Under the pieces are notes generated by a model, which worked only from the letters and a program-made list of their open reading frames with translations, had not been told where the DNA came from and searched no databases. The position numbers and the translations under genes were made by a program. Shown here in pieces: positions 53,982 through 60,896 of a stretch of DNA of 64,000 bases (positions are counted from its first letter, which is position 1; each line of letters opens with the position of its first letter). Origin of the DNA: Nostoc sp. MG11 (GTDB lineage Bacteria > Cyanobacteriota > Cyanobacteriia > Cyanobacteriales > Nostocaceae); NCBI RefSeq assembly GCF_014904695.1, contig NZ_JACXXN010000003.1:62001-126000 (forward strand), given 5' to 3'.

Positions 53982-54806
53982 ATGGCAATGGTAAGAAATG
54001 AATCAGTAGGGCGTATGGTAATGATGCTCTGTTTTGGCACAGCAATTTTATCTCTGGCTGTCCATTGGCGCATTACTTCAGCTGAACCGTATTTGGGACA
54101 ACCTGCGTCTGCTTCGTTGCGGCGAGATTCCAATAATCCTCAAGAAAGCCGCCCAAAGGCTGTTTATGGAAATCTCTCGCAAGTGGGCTTAGGGGATACG
54201 CTGGGTGAGTCTGTGTCTACTAGAGGTGTAACAGAAAAGAAGGTGTCTAAATCAAATTCTGCTATTAGCAAAAATGTAGCTAAAGCGACTAACCTTCCAA
54301 GCAAGACTCGATTAGTAGCGCAAGCACAAAAAGATAATATAACTAAAGACAGTTGGCCAAAGTCTTTATTAGCTCAGGCTTTACCTCAACAAAAAACCTC
54401 TAATCAGAAGACCTCTGTCAACACGCAAGTTATTGTTGATTTGAGCGATCGCCGCGCCTATGTCTACGCCAAAGATGAAGTGATAGCCAGTTATCCGATT
54501 GCTATAGGTAAGAAAGGTTGGGAAACACCTACGGGCGATTTTCAGGTGATGCACATGCAACATCATCCTATTTGGCGTCACCCAATTACTGGCAAAGTAT
54601 TTGAAGCTGGTACTGACAGTCCTTTAGGAGATAGATGGATTGGCTTTTGGTCAGATGGACGCAATCATATTGGCTTTCACGGTACGCCGGAGGTGGAAGT
54701 GATAGGAACAGCTGTATCCCACGGCTGCTTAAGAATGCGTAATCCTGATGTCCGAATGTTGTATGAGCAAATCAAGGTGGGCACAACTGTAATAGTGCGT
54801 GATTAG
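53982..54806 (+). CDS. L,D-transpeptidase (YkuD family)
   Basis: A 274-residue cell-wall enzyme. Residues about 10-30 form a signal anchor; 35-145 are low-complexity and basic; the YkuD domain (about 148-272) starts at VIVDLSDRRAYVYA and ends with the catalytic motif IGTAVSHGCLRMRNPDV, holding the nucleophile cysteine and histidine. Likely forms 3-3 cross-links or attaches proteins to peptidoglycan. Single rightward gene between the sigma and ComFB genes. Confidence 0.9.
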   Translation: MAMVRNESVGRMVMMLCFGTAILSLAVHWRITSAEPYLGQPASASLRRDSNNPQESRPKAVYGNLSQVGLGDTLGESVSTRGVTEKKVSKSNSAISKNVAKATNLPSKTRLVAQAQKDNITKDSWPKSLLAQALPQQKTSNQKTSVNTQVIVDLSDRRAYVYAKDEVIASYPIAIGKKGWETPTGDFQVMHMQHHPIWRHPITGKVFEAGTDSPLGDRWIGFWSDGRNHIGFHGTPEVEVIGTAVSHGCLRMRNPDVRMLYEQIKVGTTVIVRD

Positions 54807-54811
54807 ACAAA

Positions 54812-54872
54812 AGTCATTAGTCATTAGTCATTAGTAATTTGTCTAACAACTAATGACTAATAACAAATGACT
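54812..54872. repeat. Heptamer repeats forming an inverted repeat
   Basis: Three AGTCATT heptamers (54812-54835) are followed by complementary ACTAATGACTAAT and ATGACT (54849-54872). The stem lies between convergent genes and can terminate both; it touches the stop of the ComFB gene. Confidence 0.6.
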
Positions 54873-55422
54873 ATAAAGATTGTGGTGATTTTTGCTCAAA
54901 GTTAGGTGCGTGTGCCTGAAGTAAAGCACTGACTTGGCGTACAACATCATTAGCAGTATTTTTACCCAAGTCCTGACGTTCTGGAAAGAAATTGGGTCGA
55001 TCTAGGTAACGACCAATCGCTTCGCCGACTTGCTGAGAAATTAATTCTTGAAGTTCTGTCTTAGCTCTTTGACGCTGGTAGTTAGCACCTTCTTCGGTGG
55101 TAGCATACAAGGGTGGCAGACGGTTGAGGGCGTAAGCGGCAATATCTCCGACATCCAGAGAACTTTCGCTGGTAGCTTCAATTTCTGCTACACGGGCGAT
55201 CGCTTCTGTCAGTACCAGTTCTTCCATGACGTTAATAAATTGTTTGCGAGGTACCGCCACTACCTCACCAGTCAACAGTGACCCCATCAGCCGATCCAGC
55301 GCCATGTACTCTTCAATTGAGAGTTCTGAGGCATTATCACAAATTCGTCCGACTTCTGCTTCCATTGCTGGTGTCAAATAACCATCCTGGAGAGCTTGTT
55401 CTACAATTTTTTCGATACTCAT
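54871..55422 (-). CDS. ComFB-type cyclic dinucleotide-binding protein (CdgR-like)
   Basis: A 183-residue protein from the ATG at 55422 (ATGs at 55434 and 55431, and the longer frame from 55470, are alternatives). The ComFB domain (about 1-130) shows EKIVEQALQDGYLTPAMEAEVGRICD and DVGDIAAYALNRLPPLYATTEEG, with an acidic N-terminal segment. Cyanobacterial ComFB proteins have recently been described as c-di-GMP/c-di-AMP receptors (CdgR, cell size in Anabaena); assignment here is by recalled likeness. Confidence 0.78.
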   Translation of the reverse strand: MSIEKIVEQALQDGYLTPAMEAEVGRICDNASELSIEEYMALDRLMGSLLTGEVVAVPRKQFINVMEELVLTEAIARVAEIEATSESSLDVGDIAAYALNRLPPLYATTEEGANYQRQRAKTELQELISQQVGEAIGRYLDRPNFFPERQDLGKNTANDVVRQVSALLQAHAPNFEQKSPQSL

Positions 55423-55543
55423 AACGCTCATCATCTTTACTCTAGCCAAGCAAGGTAGGGACGGTATCAATCTAATTTATTTTGTCTAATTCTCGGCAAA
55501 AAAACACACAAGCTATTTACCGAAATGATCAACTGAGTCTCTA

Positions 55544-56479
55544 CTAATTAAAGACATTGGTTCGCCAGGGTGTTGGATCAACAGATTGTCCATTGACATA
55601 TAGACCCCAGTGCAAATGCGGCCCTGTAGAAGCACCTGTTGAACCCACTGCGCCAATTAATTGACCAGGTTTCACAAAATCACCTTCTTTAACATTAATA
55701 CGACTCAGGTGCATGAAAATACTGGTTACTCCATGACCGTGGTCGATGCCAACTACGTTCCCGTGAACCCGAAACCCTTGAGATACCCTACCTACCAAAG
55801 CAACTCGCCCTGCGGCTGGGGCAATTACAGGCGAACCCGTTGCACCAGCGTAGTCAACGCCACGATGGTAGTAGTCCTTTGCAAATTTACCATTATAGTA
55901 GCGACGTACACCATAGATCGTACTAATCCGCCCTGCGTTGGGTTTGAGGAAGCCACCACTCCAATATTTTTGTGGTGTTTGTAGTGCCTTCAAAGCTGCT
56001 ACGCGTGTAAGCTCTAACTTTGTCGCTTGTACTCCGGCTTTTCCAGGTGGTAGATTAATGCGTTGTACGGGGAATTTGCGATCGCTCACTTTCACTGCTA
56101 AGTTTTGCACCTGACCATCCCCGGAAATCCTAAACTTTCTAATTCCCGCTGTTTCTAAGGGAGTTGTGGGAATAAAAGCTCGATACCGACTGGGTGCAAT
56201 TGCAAATGCTGGGTAAGTTTTCTGGCCAATAGCCACCGTTGGATTGCTACCACTTTCGGGATTATCTAGATTAATCTCTAATGATAGAGTATCCCCTAAT
56301 TTAGGATTAGTCGGAGTCACTTTTACTTGCAAAGCATCCACAGGCAATGCCATGACGGGGATAGCGGCAAACATTCCCACTAACAAATTTACTGTTCGGT
56401 AATTTCCTGTCAAAACTTTGACACCACAACTAAGTAAATTTTTGTTTAAATTACTAGCGAGACATTCCATCATAGACAT
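55544..56479 (-). CDS. M23 family peptidase (LytM)
   Basis: Zinc peptidoglycan hydrolase of 311 residues. A hydrophobic segment (about 30-50, VNLLVGMFAAIPVMALP) is a signal; a beta-rich N-terminal domain (about 50-140, VTPTNPKLGDTLSLEINL) precedes the LytM core with HRGVDYAGATGSPVIA and the metal motif HLHWGLY. Likely exported and acting on the cell wall. It is upstream of the ComFB gene on the same strand (121 bases). Confidence 0.87.
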   Translation of the reverse strand: MSMMECLASNLNKNLLSCGVKVLTGNYRTVNLLVGMFAAIPVMALPVDALQVKVTPTNPKLGDTLSLEINLDNPESGSNPTVAIGQKTYPAFAIAPSRYRAFIPTTPLETAGIRKFRISGDGQVQNLAVKVSDRKFPVQRINLPPGKAGVQATKLELTRVAALKALQTPQKYWSGGFLKPNAGRISTIYGVRRYYNGKFAKDYYHRGVDYAGATGSPVIAPAAGRVALVGRVSQGFRVHGNVVGIDHGHGVTSIFMHLSRINVKEGDFVKPGQLIGAVGSTGASTGPHLHWGLYVNGQSVDPTPWRTNVFN

Positions 56480-56793
56480 ATAAAAAATTCCTTGCTTCTG
56501 TTGAAAAATAGACTAGCTTATTACTACTAGTGTTTCATTCTGGAAGCAGATGTTTTGGGAAACTATAAAAGTTGCGAAACCTCCTAGAGACTTAACTTTT
56601 ATAACCGAGGTGTATGACATTAGGAACGAGAATATAATTTAGCTTGAACAACTTGTTTTAGGCATCATTTTTGTTTTGCTCAGACTTTTCAAGATCAAGG
56701 CTAGTGTAACTGTTTTTTAGCTTGATAGATCTATCCCAGTTTCCAAGCCATAGAATCTTGAGCAGAAATTATTGCATCTTCTGGATTTCAACC
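56480..56793. other. Spacer with hairpin
   Basis: About 310 bases. TATAAAAGTT (56564-56573) and AACTTTTATA (56594-56603) form perfect 10-bp arms, perhaps a terminator of the AEC transporter gene. No other feature. Confidence 0.4.
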
Positions 56794-57783
56794 TTAGCCA
56801 AACCAAGCAAGCCAGAGGGGAAGTGCGAAAAACAACCCTACAAAAGTCAAAGCGATACTGCTAGCCAACAAGTTTCGATCTAGGTCATAAACTTCTGCCA
56901 AAATCAGTACAGAAAGCCCTGTGGGTGTTCCAGACATTAGCACTAGTACAAGTCGGTGTTCGCCAGTCACGCCTAAATAGGTAGCGCCTAATCCCACCAA
57001 CGCTGGCACAATGAAGACTTTCAATACGCTAGCGATTGAGGCGATTTCCAGACTTTTCCATCCTTTAATTGTCCCAAGTCGCAGACCAACCAGTAACAAA
57101 GCAAAAGCGATTACAACCCAAACGGCTTGGTCTAGTCCTGACTCAACCACCGCTGGCAATTTTACAAACTGAGTATTTAAGCCAATGAAAAATGCCCACA
57201 AACTAGGAACAGTTGCAAGATCCCGTAACTGAGTCCACCAAGAGTTTTGGGTTTGACTTTTACCAAAATAGCTGGCGATTAAGATAGCAATACCGTATGT
57301 GCCTACAACATTGTTGGTAACGCTGAATAATACTGCCCAATCAGTATTTTCAGGACTGGTTAGCACCTGTGTGAGTGTTAATCCGACAAAGCCTGTATTG
57401 CCTAAAATTGTAGCCAGAATAAAGCTGCCCAAACTTGCCCGCACTAACGAGTTAAAACCGGAAGATGAAGCATTAAGTGACAGATCCAAACTCTCTTGTT
57501 TCGGCTGCTCTTTTAGACTGATTAACCATTGTCGTCCCCACCAGATTAACAAGGCTAGAACCAGACTCAGCAACAAAATTACTATTGCTATTCCAGGTAT
57601 TAGTCCACCATTGGACAAGTTAGTATGACGTGCTAGAACGAAAAGTTGTAGTGGAATTCCAACCCAGTAAAGCCCATAACCCAGTAGCTTCAGAAAACTA
57701 TCTGGGATGAACCGAGATACCAGAAAACCTAAACCTATCCAGGTAAGTAAAGGGGTGTAGGCATGAAATAAGGTTTCCATCAT
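56794..57783 (-). CDS. AEC family transporter
   Basis: A 329-residue membrane protein of the auxin-efflux-carrier (AEC) family with about ten helices in two five-helix halves and a charged loop near 95-115. Permeases of this family carry organic acids or related anions; the substrate is unknown. The ATG at 57783 is used; the frame opens with a GTG at 57795. GAGGG lies upstream. Confidence 0.85.
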   Translation of the reverse strand: MMETLFHAYTPLLTWIGLGFLVSRFIPDSFLKLLGYGLYWVGIPLQLFVLARHTNLSNGGLIPGIAIVILLLSLVLALLIWWGRQWLISLKEQPKQESLDLSLNASSSGFNSLVRASLGSFILATILGNTGFVGLTLTQVLTSPENTDWAVLFSVTNNVVGTYGIAILIASYFGKSQTQNSWWTQLRDLATVPSLWAFFIGLNTQFVKLPAVVESGLDQAVWVVIAFALLLVGLRLGTIKGWKSLEIASIASVLKVFIVPALVGLGATYLGVTGEHRLVLVLMSGTPTGLSVLILAEVYDLDRNLLASSIALTFVGLFFALPLWLAWFG

Positions 57784-58401
57784 GTAAAGTTGCACCCTCT
57801 ATTGAACCTGTTTGTACTCTCATGGCTGAAAGCCGATAGCATTAATGAGTTCTCGTCACGAGCGTCTGGGATTTTATTAACTCACAAATCACAAGTCAAA
57901 AGCAAAAATTTGCTCTTTTACTAGACAAAGACGCGATTTTGCTTGTAACTCTACTTAAAGCCTATCCGAAAAGTCACTATAAATTTTCTAGGGTAGATGA
58001 TGTGAGGCGCTCACCAGTGACTATTTTGTTTATCTCTACACAGAAGTTGTCCACTTCAGAGATCAGATTCCCGACTTTTTTAAAAAGTCGGGAATCTTGT
58101 GAAAAAGAGCTTTCTAAGAAAGTGTTCATCTGTGGTTTAATTTGTAATTTTATTCTTAGTCTAAATTAGAGATACATAAGAATTAAGTTGATATTAACGA
58201 TTTCTTTGTATAGAATTAATCTCCTCCTAGTAGGTTGTTATAGGGCAACAGAACATCTAACACATTGATACCAGTGTAAAAACTGGAAATTCAAACCTGA
58301 TTTTGCTAAGGGCGTTAGCTATGAAGTTTGCTTACGACTACCCTGCCTTCTTCGTGTTAGTTGTTGCTGTGCTTTAACTTACCTGTTAGTCAGGAGTACA
58401 G
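57784..58401. other. Spacer with perfect palindrome
   Basis: About 620 bases. Holds the 33-bp palindrome at 58065-58097. No gene recognised. Upstream of the PhoD gene only a weak AGGAG (58392-58396) is seen. Confidence 0.45.
58065..58097. repeat. 33-bp palindrome
   Basis: Arms AGATTCCCGACTTTTT and AAAAAGTCGGGAATCT around a central T, perfect over 16 bp. It resembles a dispersed repeat rather than a terminator, since no gene ends beside it. Confidence 0.8.
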
Positions 58402-59994
58402 ATGTTAGATTACCGGAATTTTGAGCAGTTCTTGCACAGTCGGATCAAACGACGTAACTTAATTATTGGGGCAGGAGCATTTACTGGATTAGCGATCGCC
58501 AATCAATTTTCTCATCAACCAGTGCTCGCTAGAGGCAGATTTTCCAATTATCCTTTCACTTTGGGTGTAGCGTCGGGTGAACCTTATCCTACCAGCGTAG
58601 TGATTTGGACTCGTCTGGCTCCCGAACCTTTAAATGGGGGTGGAATGCCGTATGCAAATGTACCAATTCGCTGGGAAGTGGCAACTGATCCTGACATGAG
58701 GCGTATTGTCTCTAGAGGTACTGTAATTGCGACTCCACAACTAGCTCACTCTGTTCGAGTTGTAGTAGAGGGACTGCGATCCGATAGTTGGTATTGGTAT
58801 AGGTTTATTGTCGGCCGAGACGCTAGCCCCATTGGACGTACTCGTACAGCTCCTCTAACAGGCATCTACTTAAGTGAATTTAACTTTGCACTTGTCTCCT
58901 GCCAAAACTATGAGCAAGGGTACTATACTGCCTACAAATATCTGGCCCAAGAGAAAGACCTCAGCCTAGTAGTGCATGTTGGCGACTATATATATGAGGG
59001 AGGCATCAGAACAGACCGGGTAAGACAGCACAATAGTCCAGAAATTGTGACTTTGGAAGATTACCGCAACCGTCACGCCCTCTATAAAACCGATTCCAAT
59101 CTGCAAGCGGCTCATGCAGCGTTTCCCTGGATTGTCACCTGGGATGACCACGAGGTAGAAAATAACTACGCTAACAACATCTCAGAACTTGATACTGAAC
59201 CAGATCAAGACCGGGCAATTTTCCTCCAGCGGCGAGCAGTTGCTTATCAGGCTTACTACGAACACATGCCATTGCGTCCCTTCTCACGACCCACTGGCCC
59301 CGATATGCAACTTTTCCGACGGCTGGACTTTGGTAACTTAGCGACCTTCCATGTTTTAGATACTCGCCAGTATCGTACCGATCAGCCCTGTGGTGATGGT
59401 ACTAAAGAACGTTGCCCAGAAAACTTTGATCCAAAGGCAACGATTACTGGTAAGTCACAGGAAGATTGGTTATTCCAAGGTCTAAATAGCTCACAGACCA
59501 AATGGAACGTTTTAGCTCAGCAAGTACCTATTGCTCAGCGAGACATGACACCAGGGGAAGGCGGAACCTTCAGTATGGATAAGTGGGATGGTTATCTGGC
59601 TTCGCGCGATCGCCTGATGGCTTTTCTGGAACAGCGCCAGCCCTCTAATCCAGTATCCTTGGCAGGTGATGTGCATTCTAACTGGGCCATGAATCTGAAG
59701 GCTAATTTTGATCAGCCAGAATCCGCTACCGTTGGAAGTGAATTCGTCTGTACTTCAATTAGCTCTGGTGGAGATGGAGCAGACACCACCCCCACGGTTG
59801 AAGCTTACTTACCGGATAATCCTCACATTAAATTCTTCAACGCTCAACGGGGATATGTTCGTTGTGCGCTGACTCCCACAACCTGGAAGACAGACTATCT
59901 AGTTTTATCAGATGTGACAACCCAATCTGGAACAATTAGTAAGCGTGCTTCATTTGTGGTTGAAGATGGTCGTCCAGGAGTACAGCAAGTCTAA
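58402..59994 (+). CDS. phoD: PhoD-type alkaline phosphatase, Tat-exported
   Basis: A 530-residue phosphodiesterase/alkaline phosphatase. The N-terminus has the twin-arginine motif in RIKRRNLIIGAGAF (about 14-27) with a hydrophobic core, then a PhoD_N domain (about 45-150) and the metallophosphatase core: VVHVGDYIYEGG, VTWDDHEVENNYANN and SLAGDVHSNWAM. Such enzymes release phosphate outside the cytoplasm and need calcium and iron. No Pho box was identified upstream. Confidence 0.92.
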   Translation: MLDYRNFEQFLHSRIKRRNLIIGAGAFTGLAIANQFSHQPVLARGRFSNYPFTLGVASGEPYPTSVVIWTRLAPEPLNGGGMPYANVPIRWEVATDPDMRRIVSRGTVIATPQLAHSVRVVVEGLRSDSWYWYRFIVGRDASPIGRTRTAPLTGIYLSEFNFALVSCQNYEQGYYTAYKYLAQEKDLSLVVHVGDYIYEGGIRTDRVRQHNSPEIVTLEDYRNRHALYKTDSNLQAAHAAFPWIVTWDDHEVENNYANNISELDTEPDQDRAIFLQRRAVAYQAYYEHMPLRPFSRPTGPDMQLFRRLDFGNLATFHVLDTRQYRTDQPCGDGTKERCPENFDPKATITGKSQEDWLFQGLNSSQTKWNVLAQQVPIAQRDMTPGEGGTFSMDKWDGYLASRDRLMAFLEQRQPSNPVSLAGDVHSNWAMNLKANFDQPESATVGSEFVCTSISSGGDGADTTPTVEAYLPDNPHIKFFNAQRGYVRCALTPTTWKTDYLVLSDVTTQSGTISKRASFVVEDGRPGVQQV

Positions 59995-60131
59995 CTTGCA
60001 CTCTTGTCCGATAGACCTGCTTTGAAAATGGTTGTGGGCAATAAGACACCAACGTATTTTTTCCGATTATTATCAAAGCATAGACGCATACCAGTTGATC
60101 GCCAGACATCACCTTTAGATCTCGGATGTTG

Positions 60132-60236
60132 GAGTTCTGAACACGAACTTCCGAGTTCTGAGCACGAACTTCCGAGTTCTGAGCACGAACTTCCGAGTTC
60201 TGAGCACGAACTTCCGAGTTCTGAGCACGAACTTCC
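60132..60236. repeat. Five 21-bp tandem repeats
   Basis: Unit GAGTTCTGAGCACGAACTTCC, five copies; copy 1 has A for G at one position. The unit length is a multiple of three, so frames stay open on both strands, but these frames have no domain and are not called. Confidence 0.9.
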
Positions 60237-60416
60237 GAGTATTGCTTCTACGAGTGCATTCAATACCTTTCGGTTAAAGGAAAAAGGCTGAATTTATCCC
60301 TTCCCCTTTACCCTTAAAACTTACGCACTGAAGCCTGAAACCCTGATCCCTCCTTAACCCACGCCAGTCGCTCCACTTGGGGAGACCCCAAGACCGCGCT
60401 GGCTCCCCTTAAAAAG

Positions 60417-60583
60417 GCTACGGTGTACACACAAGTCTTTTAGAGTTGCCCCACAGGCTTTTGATCCCCCCAACCCCCCTTCAAAAGGGGGGCAAAAACC
60501 TCTCAAAGTCCCCCTTTTGAAGGGGGATTTAGGAGGATATACAACGATTTTGGTTTTGTACAAAGATGTGTGTACACCGTAGC
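60417..60583. mobile_element. MITE-like insertion B, 167 bp
   Basis: Terminal inverted repeats GCTACGGTGTACACAC (60417-60432) and its complement (60568-60583), flanked by an 8-bp duplication TTAAAAAG (60409-60416 and 60584-60591). The empty site CCCCTTAAAAAGGGGG is present once in copy 1 at 38 kb. Non-coding; interior has CCCCTT/AAGGGG hairpins. Confidence 0.8.
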
Positions 60584-60605
60584 TTAAAAAGGGGGAACGT
60601 CTAAA

Positions 60606-60799
60606 CATTGGTGTCAACTTCAGCTCAAACACTCAATTTCCAGTAGTTTCAGATCCCCCAACCCCCTTCAAAAGGGGGCATTCGATTCTAATTCCCCCCT
60701 TTTTAAGGGGGGTTAGGGGGGATCTCAAGTCTAGGTGGTACATCGAAAAACTTTGAAATGCTTATCAGACTAGGCTTTCACGTTAAGTTGACACCAATG
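60606..60799. mobile_element. MITE-like insertion C, 194 bp
   Basis: Terminal inverted repeats CATTGGTGTCAACTT (60606-60620) and AAGTTGACACCAATG (60785-60799), flanked by ACGTCTAAA (60597-60605) and ACGTTTAAA (60800-60808), a 9-bp duplication with one change. Copy 1 has ACGTCTAAAG with no insert on the equivalent strand. Non-coding. Confidence 0.75.
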
Positions 60800-60896
60800 A
60801 CGTTTAAAACCCCCTTAGAAAGGGGGTTGGGGGATCTGAGTGCGTAAGTTCTGACCCTTTAACTTTTTCCCAGCCCACATTAAAGATAAGAAGTGC

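Larger units (their letters stand above)
60319..60852. mobile_element. ACTTACGCAC-ended repeat, copy 2, interrupted twice
   Basis: Reverse complement of the repeat at 38089-38291: ends ACTTACGCACT and GTGCGTAAGTT. It contains two insertions absent from copy 1, at 60417-60583 and 60606-60799, each flanked by a short direct duplication. Comparison with copy 1 shows the empty sites. Confidence 0.8.
59995..60896. other. Repeat-rich intergenic region
   Basis: About 900 bases with a 21-bp tandem array and a nested repeat element, described as separate entries; no gene is supported. Confidence 0.6.

Noticed and set aside
60004-60291. Open frames on both strands across the 21-bp array
   Set aside because: They are open only because the unit is a multiple of three; no ribosome-binding site or domain.
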